Assembly (NCBI GenBank): GCA_009783115.1 | Contig: WRHT01000009.1 | Span: 1 to 17,442 of the forward strand | Source: Desulfovibrionaceae bacterium | GTDB lineage: Bacteria; Desulfobacterota; Desulfovibrionia; Desulfovibrionales; Desulfovibrionaceae | Direction: 5' to 3' | Length of the DNA stretch: 17,442 nucleotides | Shown here: positions 6,782 to 14,535 of the stretch, one piece after another | Layout of the letters: every line of letters begins with the position of its first letter | How positions within the stretch are numbered: position 1 is the first letter of the stretch | Made by a program: the position numbers and the translations under genes | The notes under the pieces: generated by a model | Seen by the model: only the letters and a program-made list of their open reading frames with translations | What the model was told of the DNA's origin: nothing | Database searches by the model: none

Positions 6782-7293
6782 ACGCGATCTCCCCGGACTA
6801 TATCTGCCTCCGCTGCGCCGGCCAAGGCAGAACCTGCTGCTCTCCGGGCATCTTCCAGGAAATGGTCTATTTCCCCGTGTCTGAGACTGAAGCCTCGCGT
6901 CTGCCCGAAGGCGCGGAGAAGTTTCTCCGGCGCGAAGCCAATGCCCCAAGCTTCATCCAGACCATGAACCGGCTGTTTCCCCGGCAATCCAAAAGGGCGC
7001 TGGAACTCTTCCCTCCTCAGGGAAAACACCTCACCGTGTCCCTGGACGAGGCCGGGGCCTGCGCTTTCCTGGACCAGGGCGGCTGCCGTCTGCCGGTCCA
7101 GAACCGTCCTTGGTACTGCCGGCTTTTTCCCTTCTGGGTGATTGACCGGCAAATTCACTGTTTTCAGGATCAGGCCTGTCTGGCCATCAAGGAAAATTCC
7201 AGCCTGCCCCCCCTATTCCGCCTCTTCGGAGTGACCCGGAGCGAAATCCTGGAATTCCACGCCCGCTTGAGCCGGGATTGGGGGTTTGCGTGA
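6778..7293 (+). CDS. YkgJ-family cysteine-cluster protein (putative zinc/iron chelating)
   Basis: This 171-residue protein has the cysteine pattern of the YkgJ/UPF0153 family, described as putative zinc- or iron-chelating. Cys10, Cys13, Cys20 and Cys21 lie in 'CLRCAGQGRTCC'. Cys95 and Cys103 lie in 'GACAFLDQGGC', and Cys114 in 'RPWYCRLFPFW' matches the family's 'RP..CR.FPF' block. Cys128 and Cys134 follow. No membrane segment or signal is visible, so it is probably cytoplasmic. The start is a TTG whose last two bases open the stop of the preceding gene; no other start codon lies before the first Cys motif, so it is effectively forced and points to translational coupling. Members have been suggested to bind a metal or Fe-S cluster, but no reaction is established. 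What it does with its upstream partner is unknown. Confidence 0.82.
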   Translation: MNAISPDYICLRCAGQGRTCCSPGIFQEMVYFPVSETEASRLPEGAEKFLRREANAPSFIQTMNRLFPRQSKRALELFPPQGKHLTVSLDEAGACAFLDQGGCRLPVQNRPWYCRLFPFWVIDRQIHCFQDQACLAIKENSSLPPLFRLFGVTRSEILEFHARLSRDWGFA

Positions 7294-7304
7294 GCGGCTG
7301 CCGG

Positions 7305-7333
7305 TTGAAGATTTTGCGCTTATGGTATATGGG
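7305..7333 (+). promoter_or_regulatory. Possible promoter for the PBP1A gene
   Basis: TTGAAG (7305-7310) is followed 17 bases later by TATGGG (7328-7333), or 15 bases later by TATATG. It lies in the 63-base gap before the PBP1A gene. The match is weak, and read-through from upstream is an equal alternative. Confidence 0.3.
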
Positions 7334-7356
7334 CAGGGCTGGAGAAAAAAAGAACC

Positions 7357-9825
7357 ATGAAACGCTTTCTGTTGGTGTTTTTCCTGTTGCTGCTCCTCCT
7401 GGGCGTCTTGGGAACGGTAGGCGGCGCGGGGCTGATCTTCTGGGTCTCGCGCGATCTGCCGAGCTACACGCAAATTTCGGATTACCGCCCGCCGCAGGCC
7501 ACCACGGTTTACGCCCGCGACGGCAGCATTCTGGGCTATTTTTATGATGAAAAGCGTTTCCTGGCGCACCTCTCGGAAATGCCCCCCATGCTTCCCAAGG
7601 CCTTTCTGGCCGCGGAAGACGCCAGTTTTTACGAACACAACGGCATAAACCCCAAGGCCATTGTCCGGGCCTTTATCCAGAATCTGATAAGCGGATCCAT
7701 TACCGGAGGCGGCAGCACCATCACCCAGCAGCTGGTCAAACGCCTGCTGCTCTCCTCCGAACGCAGCTACATCCGCAAGCTCAAGGAGGCCATCCTGGCC
7801 TACCGGCTGGAACGCTACCTGAGCAAAGACGACATCCTGAACATCTACCTGAATCAAATTTTTTTCGGGCATAGCGCCTACGGGGTGGAGGCCGCGGCCC
7901 GCACCTACTTCGGCAAGCATGTGGGCGAGCTGAACCTGGCCGAGTGCGCGGTCCTGGCCGCCCTGCCCCAGGCGCCGTCGAACACCAATCCCTTCACCAA
8001 CCCCCAGGCCACCAGGGACCGGCAGCGCTATGTGCTGCGCCGCATGGTCGTGGAAGAGTTCATCACCCAGGAAGAACATGACGCGGCCCTGGCCTTCCCC
8101 ATGATCTACAGGAGCATGCCGGATCCTTCCTGGAAACTGGGAGCCTGGTACCTGGAAGAGGTCCGGCGCACCCTGATCAGCTTTTTCCAGGAACAGAACA
8201 TCCTGGACCTGGACCTGCGCATGGAACGTTTCGGACGCGACGCCCTGTACAATTCCGGCCTGCATATCCATACCTCCATGGAACCGGCGCATCAAAGAGC
8301 GGCGGAACTGGCTCTGCGCCAGGGACTCTTGGACACCAGCAAACGCCACGGCTGGATCGGCCCGCTGGATCACCTCCGTCCAGATGAATTTGAAAACTTC
8401 CTGGAAAAAAACATCTTCGTCCCCCAGGACCTGGATAACGCCGGCTGGACAAAGGCTCTGGTCACCAAGGTCGATCCCAAGGGCGCGGAAGTCCGTCTGG
8501 GTTCGCTAAAAGGCTTCATTGATGCCCGATGGACGACCTGGTGCCGTAAGCCCAACCCGGATTTGGCCCCGGAAGAACCAGGCCAGGTCCGCGCCCCTAA
8601 CCAGTTCCTCAATGTGGGCGATGTGGTCTGGGTATCCGCGGTAGGGGCAAACGGCGAACTTAACCCGGTGGGCGCGCCGGTTTCCTCCGGCCCCAACGGA
8701 ATCCCGGCCTATGATTCACGGAAAGTCACCTTCAATACTCCCATCCAGCTCTGCCTGGAACAATACCCGGCGGTAAACGGGGCCCTGGTTTCGGAAGAAG
8801 TGGGCAGCGGCGACATCGTGGCCCTGGTCGGCGGCTATGAATACAGCGTTCACGACCAATATAACCGGGCCACCCAGGCCATCCGCCAGCCGGGCTCGGC
8901 CTTCAAGCCCGTGGTTTACTCAGCGGCCCTGGATAACGGCTTCACCGCCGCCAGCATCATTGATGATTCCCCGTTCATCAGCGAGCGCAGCCTGGAGGAA
9001 AACTCCACCCTGTGGCGTCCGGCCAATTACAGCGGCGTCTTTTACGGCCCCACCCTGCTGCGCACGGCCCTGGTGCGCTCCCGCAATGTCTGCACCATCA
9101 AGGTGGCCCAGCGCCTGGGGACCTCGGTGATTGTCGAACGGGCGCATTCCCTGGGCATTGAGGGCAATATCCAGCAGGATCTATCCATCAGCCTGGGTTC
9201 CCACGCCATCACCCCCCTGACCCTGAACGAAGTCTATACCGCCTTCGCCGGCGGCGGAGAGCGCAGCCGGCCGCGCCTCATCCAGCGCATCACCGACATT
9301 TGGGGGCAGAACATCGTCAACTTTATGCCGGAAAAAATCTATGCCGTAAGCCCGCATAACGCCTTTCTCATCGCCAGTATCCTCAAGGACATCACCGTGG
9401 ACGGCACAGCCCGCCGGGCCAGATTCCTGAGCAGGATCTTCAGCGGCAAAACCGGCACCACCAACGAAGAGCGTGACGCTTGGTTCGTGGGCTTCTCGCC
9501 CTCCCTGGTCACCACGGTTTACACCGGCTATGACACGCCCAAGCCCATGGGTAAATTTGAAACCGGCTCCCGGGTGGCTGTGCCTATTTTCGCCAGCTAC
9601 CGGCAAGAAGTGGAAAAGTTCTACCCGGAAGAGGATTTTCCCATCCCGCCTGGCATCAGAATCCTCAATATTGACGCGCAAAACGGTTTTTTGTCCGGGC
9701 CTCTGTCGGAAAACACCTATAATCTGCCCTTCATCACCGGCACGGAACCCACCATCGTCTCCGGGGCGCCACGGCAACGCGGCGATGACGATACGCGGGG
9801 GGCAGAGGAAATATTTCAGCAATAG
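7357..9825 (+). CDS. mrcA: Penicillin-binding protein 1A (bifunctional glycosyltransferase/transpeptidase)
   Basis: This class A PBP polymerises lipid II into glycan strands and cross-links them at the periplasmic face of the inner membrane. The 822 residues begin with a membrane anchor at about 4-30. The GT51 domain follows, with catalytic Glu87 in 'AAEDASFYEHNG', 'GGSTITQQLVKRL', and Glu144 in 'KLKEAILAYRLE'. The transpeptidase motifs are Ser514-Ala-Phe-Lys517 (SxxK), Ser575-Arg-Asn577 (SxN) and Lys698-Thr-Gly-Thr701 (KTGT). The insert of about 200 residues between them matches the OB-like linker of PBP1A rather than PBP1B. The ATG has a GGAG about 12 bases upstream. All active-site residues are present. 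uppS, which supplies the undecaprenyl carrier, lies downstream in the same direction. The name ponA is also used for this family. Confidence 0.95.
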   Translation: MKRFLLVFFLLLLLLGVLGTVGGAGLIFWVSRDLPSYTQISDYRPPQATTVYARDGSILGYFYDEKRFLAHLSEMPPMLPKAFLAAEDASFYEHNGINPKAIVRAFIQNLISGSITGGGSTITQQLVKRLLLSSERSYIRKLKEAILAYRLERYLSKDDILNIYLNQIFFGHSAYGVEAAARTYFGKHVGELNLAECAVLAALPQAPSNTNPFTNPQATRDRQRYVLRRMVVEEFITQEEHDAALAFPMIYRSMPDPSWKLGAWYLEEVRRTLISFFQEQNILDLDLRMERFGRDALYNSGLHIHTSMEPAHQRAAELALRQGLLDTSKRHGWIGPLDHLRPDEFENFLEKNIFVPQDLDNAGWTKALVTKVDPKGAEVRLGSLKGFIDARWTTWCRKPNPDLAPEEPGQVRAPNQFLNVGDVVWVSAVGANGELNPVGAPVSSGPNGIPAYDSRKVTFNTPIQLCLEQYPAVNGALVSEEVGSGDIVALVGGYEYSVHDQYNRATQAIRQPGSAFKPVVYSAALDNGFTAASIIDDSPFISERSLEENSTLWRPANYSGVFYGPTLLRTALVRSRNVCTIKVAQRLGTSVIVERAHSLGIEGNIQQDLSISLGSHAITPLTLNEVYTAFAGGGERSRPRLIQRITDIWGQNIVNFMPEKIYAVSPHNAFLIASILKDITVDGTARRARFLSRIFSGKTGTTNEERDAWFVGFSPSLVTTVYTGYDTPKPMGKFETGSRVAVPIFASYRQEVEKFYPEEDFPIPPGIRILNIDAQNGFLSGPLSENTYNLPFITGTEPTIVSGAPRQRGDDDTRGAEEIFQQ

Positions 9826-9861
9826 GCCGCGGGACGCATTCCGCCGGTAACGCGAGCGGCC
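9825..9861 (+). other. Possible hairpin between the PBP1A gene and ssb
   Basis: GGCCGC (9825-9830) can pair with GCGGCC (9856-9861) around a GC-rich loop. It lies just before the ssb ribosome binding site and has no T-tract, so it is not a terminator. It may be chance in GC-rich DNA. Confidence 0.25.
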
Positions 9862-9880
9862 AATCCATCTGGAGGTCATC

Positions 9881-10393
9881 ATGTTCAATAAAGTAATCTT
9901 GGTCGGCAGACTGGGAGCGGATCCGGAAATACGCTACAGCGCCTCCGGTTCTCCGGTGACCAGAATGCGCGTCGCCACCGACGAATCCTATACGGATCGC
10001 GAAAGCGGCGCCCCGGTGAAACGCACGGAATGGCATACCGTGGTGGTTTTCCAACGCCAGGCGGAAAACTGCAAAAATTTCCTGTCCAAAGGGAGCCTCG
10101 TCTGCGTGGAAGGCAGTCTGCAAACCCGCAAGTGGCAGGATCAGCAAGGTCAGGAGCGCTATTCCACCGAGGTCAAGGCCATCCGGGTGCGCTTCCTGGA
10201 CCGCAAGGGAGACTCGGGAGAGCACGGGCATGACGGCCTGGAAGACGAAGGATACGGCGAACAGCGCCATGGCGGACGAAGCGGGCGCGGCCATCACCAC
10301 GGACCGGCTGAAGACCTGGGATCGCCCTTCCCTTCCGGCGCTTCCGACAGCTTCCCCTCCACCGGCAGCGGCATGGACGATGTGCCTTTTTGA
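9881..10393 (+). CDS. ssb: Single-stranded DNA-binding protein
   Basis: SSB coats single-stranded DNA during replication, repair and recombination, usually as a tetramer. Residues 1-105 are the OB fold, from '[19 protein letters not shown]' through '[14 protein letters not shown]' and '[14 protein letters not shown]' to 'RFLDRKG'. The rest is a disordered linker rich in Gly, Ser and His, with a 'GHHHG' patch, ending in the acidic tip 'MDDVPF'. That tip binds partner proteins; the usual form is 'DDDIPF', so this one is slightly less acidic. Length 170 is normal. GGAGGT at 9871-9876 fits the ATG at 9881. The gene sits between PBP1A and an acyl-CoA dehydrogenase rather than near uvrA or ribosomal genes, so the neighbours say little about its role. 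Confidence 0.96.
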   Translation: MFNKVILVGRLGADPEIRYSASGSPVTRMRVATDESYTDRESGAPVKRTEWHTVVVFQRQAENCKNFLSKGSLVCVEGSLQTRKWQDQQGQERYSTEVKAIRVRFLDRKGDSGEHGHDGLEDEGYGEQRHGGRSGRGHHHGPAEDLGSPFPSGASDSFPSTGSGMDDVPF

Positions 10394-10408
10394 AAAAAGG
10401 AGAACTTT

Positions 10409-11545
10409 ATGAGCGGCTATTTTCTTGACGAGGAAGGCAAACTCCTGGTGCGGACGGCCAGGGAATTCGCGGAAAAAGAACTGAAACCACGGGTGGCGGA
10501 ATGTGACCGCGACGGAGAATTCCCCCTGGACCTCTACCAGCGGGCTGCGGATTTGGGGCTGAGCTACCTGGAAATGCCGGAGCAGTATGGCGGGCCAGGG
10601 GTGAATTACCTCACCGTGGCGGCTATCTATGAAGAAATCGGACGCATTGACTCCGGTTTCGGCATAAGCATGGCCGCTTCCACCCTGGGTTATAAGCCCA
10701 TCTTGCTTGGCGGCAGCCCGGAACAGAACAAGCTCTTCGTGGACGCGATCATGAACGGCAAATTCGCCGCCTTTGGCCTGACCGAGCCCAATGCCGGGTC
10801 TGACGCGGGTTCGGTAAGCACCACGGCCGTCCGCAAGGGCGACGAATATATCCTCAACGGCAGCAAATGCTTCATTACCAACGGCGGAGTCGCGGATCTC
10901 TACACCGTTTTCGCCACCACCGATCCCTCCAGAGGCATACGCGGCCTTACTTGCTTCATTGTGGAAAAAGACACTCCTGGCTTCAGCAGCGGCAAAGAAG
11001 AAAATAAAATGGGCATCCGCCTAAGCAACACCAGCGAATTGATCTTCCGGGACGCGCGCATACCGGCTTCCAATCTGGTGGGACGCGAAGGCGGCGGCTT
11101 CAAGCTGGCCATGAAGACTCTGGATTTGGCCCGTTGCGCCATAGGCCCCTTTGCCGTGGGCATCGCCCAGCGAGCCCTGGAAGAAGCCGTGGCCTACGCC
11201 AAGAGCCGTGTGCAGTTCGGCAAGCCCATCGCCTCCCTGCAGGCCATCCAGTTCATGCTGGCCGACATGGCCATCCGCACGGAAACCGCCAGGCAGATGG
11301 CCGCGCATGCCCTGACCCTGGCCCAACTGGACCAGCCCTACGGACTGGAAGGGGCCATAGCCAAGTGCTACTCCGCCGATATCGCCGTGCAGAACGCCCT
11401 GGACGCCATCCAGATCATGGGAGGATACGGCTACAGCCGCGACTTCCCGGTGGAAAAGCTCCTGCGTGACGCCAAAATTTTCCAGATCTTCGAGGGCACC
11501 AACCAGATCCAGCGCGCGGTCATTGCCTCGCATGTTACACGGTAG
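10409..11545 (+). CDS. Acyl-CoA dehydrogenase (short/medium-chain type)
   Basis: This FAD enzyme introduces the first double bond into an acyl-CoA and passes electrons to electron-transfer flavoprotein. The 378 residues match the short-chain/butyryl-CoA family. The N-terminal helical domain is followed by the signature 'FGLTEPNAGSDAGS' and the FAD-contacting 'CFITNGG'. The C-terminal helical domain contains 'SRVQFGKPIASLQAIQFMLADM', 'QIMGGYGYSRDFPVEKLLRD' and the catalytic base Glu362 in 'FEGTNQIQR', at the usual place near the C-terminus. AAAGGAG precedes the ATG by a few bases. No etfAB, thiolase or enoyl-CoA hydratase lies in the window, so the substrate cannot be told: butyryl-CoA, another short acyl-CoA or a branched-chain acyl-CoA are all possible. 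The gene sits unusually between ssb and uppS, 15 bases after one and 6 before the other. Confidence 0.93.
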   Translation: MSGYFLDEEGKLLVRTAREFAEKELKPRVAECDRDGEFPLDLYQRAADLGLSYLEMPEQYGGPGVNYLTVAAIYEEIGRIDSGFGISMAASTLGYKPILLGGSPEQNKLFVDAIMNGKFAAFGLTEPNAGSDAGSVSTTAVRKGDEYILNGSKCFITNGGVADLYTVFATTDPSRGIRGLTCFIVEKDTPGFSSGKEENKMGIRLSNTSELIFRDARIPASNLVGREGGGFKLAMKTLDLARCAIGPFAVGIAQRALEEAVAYAKSRVQFGKPIASLQAIQFMLADMAIRTETARQMAAHALTLAQLDQPYGLEGAIAKCYSADIAVQNALDAIQIMGGYGYSRDFPVEKLLRDAKIFQIFEGTNQIQRAVIASHVTR

Positions 11546-11551
11546 ACCTCT

Positions 11552-12262
11552 TTGAATCAGGAACTGGACAAGGCCGCGGCCTTACCGGCCCATATCGGCA
11601 TAATCATGGACGGCAACGGCCGCTGGGCCGAGCAACGCGGGCTGTCCCGCGGCGAGGGGCACAGGGCCGGGGCCGAGGCTGTCCGCCGGGTGGTCACCGC
11701 CGCCCGCGAATTGGGGATCCGGCATCTTACCCTGTACAGTTTTTCCAGGGAAAACTGGAGCCGCCCGCGGACGGAAATCACCCTGCTCTTCGGTCTGCTC
11801 ACGGATTTTCTGGGCCGGGAATTATCCACCCTGCAGAAACATGACATCCGCCTCGGCCTCTTCGGCGAGATCGCGGATCTGCCCCTGCCCGCCCGCAAGG
11901 CCTTGGAACATGTCCTGGACAAAACCAGGGACAATGGATCCATGCGCCTCAACCTGGCCCTGAATTATTCCGGCCGCGAGGAAATAATCCTGGCCTGCCG
12001 GAAATACCTTGAGAACGGCGGAAGGCCGGAAGAACTGACCCCGGAGGCTCTCTCTTCCAACCTATACAGCGCCGGGCAACCGGACCCGGATTTGATCATC
12101 AGGACCAGCGGGGAATACCGGGTGAGCAACTTCCTGCTCTTCCAGAGCGCTTACAGCGAATACCATTTCACCGAAACCCTCTGGCCGGACTTTGAAAAAA
12201 ACCACCTGCTGGAAGCCTTGCGCAGTTACTCCGGGCGCGTCCGGCGTTTCGGCAACATCTAA
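11552..12262 (+). CDS. uppS: Undecaprenyl diphosphate synthase (isoprenyl transferase)
   Basis: UppS is a cis-prenyltransferase that extends farnesyl diphosphate with isopentenyl diphosphate to make the C55 carrier lipid for peptidoglycan and O-antigen. The 236 residues show the family blocks 'HIGIIMDGNGRWA' with catalytic Asp20, 'GHRAGAEAVRRVV', 'LTLYSFSRENWSRP', 'LNLALNYSGREEI', and 'PDPDLIIRTSGEYRVSNFLLFQSAYSE' with its pyrophosphate-binding Arg residues. The start must be the TTG at 11552: it is the only start codon between the stop of the acyl-CoA dehydrogenase, six bases upstream in the same frame, and the first catalytic block. No Shine-Dalgarno is visible, so expression probably depends on translational coupling. 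cdsA follows after five bases, the common uppS-cdsA order. Confidence 0.95.
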   Translation: MNQELDKAAALPAHIGIIMDGNGRWAEQRGLSRGEGHRAGAEAVRRVVTAARELGIRHLTLYSFSRENWSRPRTEITLLFGLLTDFLGRELSTLQKHDIRLGLFGEIADLPLPARKALEHVLDKTRDNGSMRLNLALNYSGREEIILACRKYLENGGRPEELTPEALSSNLYSAGQPDPDLIIRTSGEYRVSNFLLFQSAYSEYHFTETLWPDFEKNHLLEALRSYSGRVRRFGNI

Positions 12263-12267
12263 GAACC

Positions 12268-13080
12268 ATGCTCGGCCCTGCCCACAAAACAAGAATCCTC
12301 ACCGCCCTGATCCTGGCGGCAATCCTGCTGGGCGGCCTGGCCGCCGGCGGATGGCCCCTGCGCCTCCTGCTGTGCGGGGTATCGCTCCTGGCGCTGTGGG
12401 AACTGTACCAAATGTTCTGGCCCGGACGGGACAACGCCGCCGGCAAGGCCGCCGGGCTGATCTGCGGGGGAATTATCACCCTGGGAAGCGGTTGTTCGGG
12501 CTGGGGGGGCCTCCTGGCCCTGCTCGGACTGACGGGCCTCCTGGCGGCCCTGCGTTTCACCATCCATTACGGACAAGGAAAAGGCGGAACCCTGAAAGAG
12601 GAACTCCCCCTGCTCTTCGGCATCATGTATATCCCCCTGTCCTTGCAGTTCGCCCTGGGTTTGAGCATGGCCGAACAAATCCTGGCGCTGTTGGCCGCGG
12701 TAGCTTCGGATATAGGGGCCTATTACGCGGGCAGCCTCCTGGGCAGACATAAAATCTGCCCCACGATCAGTCCCCACAAAAGCTGGGAAGGCTTTGCCGG
12801 AGGTTTGCTGTTGAACGCCGCGGCCGTGGCCCTGTACGGGAGCCTTGCGCCACTGCCGCCGGAACTGGCCGGCATTGCGCCCTGGCAATGGTTTTTGGCC
12901 GGGGTTCTCTTCAGTCTGCTGGCCCAGTTCGGAGATTTTTTCGAATCCGCGCTCAAGCGGGAGGCCGGGGTGAAGGACTCCAGCCGTCTCCTACCCGGAC
13001 ACGGCGGGATCCTGGACCGCCTGGACAGCATTGTCCTGGTGCTGCCGGCTTACGTCCTGCTGAAATGGCTTTGGCTATAG
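12268..13080 (+). CDS. cdsA: Phosphatidate cytidylyltransferase (CDP-diglyceride synthase)
   Basis: CdsA makes CDP-diacylglycerol from phosphatidic acid and CTP in the inner membrane, the branch point for phospholipid synthesis. The 270 residues contain about seven hydrophobic segments, for example near residues 10-30, 30-50, 65-95 and 115-145. The family signature is complete: 'SDIGAYYAGSLLGRHK', 'SPHKSWEGFAGG', 'LAQFGDFFESALKREAGVKD' and 'LPGHGGILDRLDS'. It starts five bases after uppS. In many proteobacteria dxr, rseP and bamA follow; here the run ends and a minus-strand gene overlaps the last 31 bases tail to tail. There is no terminator in the overlap. The assignment is firm. Confidence 0.95.
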   Translation: MLGPAHKTRILTALILAAILLGGLAAGGWPLRLLLCGVSLLALWELYQMFWPGRDNAAGKAAGLICGGIITLGSGCSGWGGLLALLGLTGLLAALRFTIHYGQGKGGTLKEELPLLFGIMYIPLSLQFALGLSMAEQILALLAAVASDIGAYYAGSLLGRHKICPTISPHKSWEGFAGGLLLNAAAVALYGSLAPLPPELAGIAPWQWFLAGVLFSLLAQFGDFFESALKREAGVKDSSRLLPGHGGILDRLDSIVLVLPAYVLLKWLWL

Positions 13081-13316
13081 CCGCCTTCAAAACAAATCTC
13101 GCCGATACCTATTTCTTCCAGACATTCAAGCAACGCGGGATATTGCTCCGAAGCGCAAAACAGTCTCAGGACGCAGGCCTCGCGGTCAATCACGGAAATA
13201 CAGGCCAGGTTATCCCTGGCTTCCAGCAGGTAACGGAAGAGACGGACCCGGGAACGTGGCAGACGCAGGTAAAGCCCGGCGGAGCGGCCGGAGGCGGGAA
13301 AAGATTTGTCACTCAA
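13050..13316 (-). CDS. Small DUF4911-like protein overlapping both neighbours
   Basis: This predicted protein of 88 residues begins at a TTG that overlaps the end of the HD-GYP gene by 8 bases. The frame is open back to 13400, but that part lies inside the HD-GYP gene and looks like shadow. The core 'GLYLRLPRSRVRLFRYLLEA' with 'RDNLACISVIDREACVLRLF' and 'YPALLECLEEIG' resembles the small DUF4911 family found in Desulfovibrio relatives, as I recall it; its function is unknown. A strand-helix-strand-helix pattern is plausible, with no signal or membrane segment. The 3' end overlaps the cdsA tail on the other strand by 31 bases. No Shine-Dalgarno is seen, so translation would be coupled to the HD-GYP gene. 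The possibilities are a real small partner of the regulator or a coincidental frame; I lean to real because the protein reads like coding sequence. Confidence 0.6.
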   Translation of the reverse strand: MSDKSFPASGRSAGLYLRLPRSRVRLFRYLLEARDNLACISVIDREACVLRLFCASEQYPALLECLEEIGIGEICFEGGYSQSHFSRT

Positions 13317-14412
13317 CGATGGCGTGGTCGCTGTAAGCTTTGGCGATGCTATCGAAGAGGTCGGAGATGCGCAGGAATGTATCCACAATATCCGGATCAA
13401 AGTGGCTGCCCCGGCCCTCGACGATGATGGCGGCGGCCTTTTCGTGCGACATGGATTCTTTATAAACCCGCTTGGAGATCAGGGCGTCATAGACATCGGC
13501 GATAGCCATCATGCGGGCCGCCAGAGGGATAGCCTCGCCGGAAACCTGGCTCGGGTAGCCCTTGCCGTCCCATTTTTCATGGTGCATGTAAGCGATGTCG
13601 CGGGCGATATCCAGAAAAAGTTCCGGGGTTTCCAACTCTTTTTGCGCGGCCACGATGGTATCGCGCCCGTAGATGGTATGCTTTTTCATCTCCTCAAACT
13701 CTTCCGGAGTTAGACGGTCGGGTTTGAGCAGGATCCGGTCCGGCACGCCCACCTTGCCGATGTCGTGCAGGGGAGCCGATTTATAGATCATGGTAATGAC
13801 GCGCTCGGTCAGGATGTCCTTGAACTTGGGATGATCCTTGAGGTGGTCGGCCAAGGCGTGCAGATAAAGTTGCGTGCGCCTTATGTGCAGCCCGGTTTCG
13901 TTATCCCTGGTTTCCGACATGGCGGCCATGGCGGTGATCAGCGAATCCTGCATGCCGGCCAGTTGCCGGGTGCGCACTTCCACCTGGGCCTCCAGCTCCT
14001 CGTTATGCCGGGCCAGCTTGCTGCGGGCCTCATGCAAAGCCAGGTGGGTGGACACACGGGCCATGAGAATCGGCGGACTGATGGGTTTGGTGATATAGTC
14101 CACCGCGCCCAAGGCGAAACCCTGGGTCTCGTCTTCCTCCTGGGACTTGGCCGTGAGAAAAATCACCGGCACGTTACGGGTGACCTGGTTGCTTTTCAGT
14201 TCCTTGCACACGGCATAACCGTCCATGCCGGGCATCATGATGTCCAGGAGCACGAGATCCGGAGGCTCTTTGGTGGCGATTTGCAAGGCCTTGGCGCCGT
14301 TGGTGGCCACCTTGTTCTTGTAAAGATCTCCCAGGAGGGAGGTCAGCAGGGTAATATTATCCGCGGTATCGTCAACAATGAGTACTACCGGGCGATTGTC
14401 AGTCTGGCTCAC
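13309..14412 (-). CDS. Response regulator with HD-GYP domain (putative c-di-GMP phosphodiesterase)
   Basis: This is a two-domain cytoplasmic regulator of 367 residues from the GTG at 14412. The receiver domain (about 8-125) has the acidic pair in 'LIVDD', phospho-acceptor Asp57 in 'LVLLDIMMPGMDGY', Thr87 and Lys109 in 'DYITKP'. A charged coiled coil at about 128-155 leads into an HD-GYP domain with His216-Asp217 in 'LHDIGKVGVPD', 'HTIYG', His277-His278 in 'HHEKWDGKGYP' (the GYP motif is intact) and 'ARMMAIADVYDAL'. This set is typical of active cyclic-di-GMP phosphodiesterases of the RpfG type. A TTG at 14424 is an alternative start; the GTG has GGGA a few bases upstream. No histidine kinase is adjacent, so this is an orphan regulator here. 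The signal and the target are unknown. Confidence 0.93.
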   Translation of the reverse strand: MSQTDNRPVVLIVDDTADNITLLTSLLGDLYKNKVATNGAKALQIATKEPPDLVLLDIMMPGMDGYAVCKELKSNQVTRNVPVIFLTAKSQEEDETQGFALGAVDYITKPISPPILMARVSTHLALHEARSKLARHNEELEAQVEVRTRQLAGMQDSLITAMAAMSETRDNETGLHIRRTQLYLHALADHLKDHPKFKDILTERVITMIYKSAPLHDIGKVGVPDRILLKPDRLTPEEFEEMKKHTIYGRDTIVAAQKELETPELFLDIARDIAYMHHEKWDGKGYPSQVSGEAIPLAARMMAIADVYDALISKRVYKESMSHEKAAAIIVEGRGSHFDPDIVDTFLRISDLFDSIAKAYSDHAIVE

Positions 14413-14479
14413 GATTTTTCCCAATAATTTCAGGCTTGGCGTTCATGCCCACGCTCGCGCTTCTGCGGCAAGCCAATGT

Positions 14480-14508
14480 AACATACACAAATTTGCCGCC
14501 AGAGGCAA
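14480..14508 (-). promoter_or_regulatory. Promoter for the HD-GYP regulator
   Basis: On the minus strand TTGCCT (14503-14508) and TATGTT (14480-14485) are separated by 17 bases, inside the 123-base gap after lepB. Transcription would start near 14473, about 60 bases before the GTG. Confidence 0.5.
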
Positions 14509-14535
14509 TGTTTTATTATTGGTTTGCCCGCCGCC

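Noticed and set aside
7213..8373. Long minus-strand open frame (386 codons) opposite the YkgJ and PBP1A genes
   Set aside because: It mirrors the codon pattern of the PBP1A gene, has no recognisable domain and would overlap a certain gene along its whole length.
13073..13082. Palindrome GGCTATAGCC at the cdsA stop
   Set aside because: It has no loop and no T-tract, and ten bases of palindromy can arise by chance; it is not a terminator.
14486..14535. Candidate terminator after lepB (TTGCC/GGCAA)
   Set aside because: The stem is only 5 bp with no T-tract after it on the minus strand, and it overlaps the likely HD-GYP promoter.
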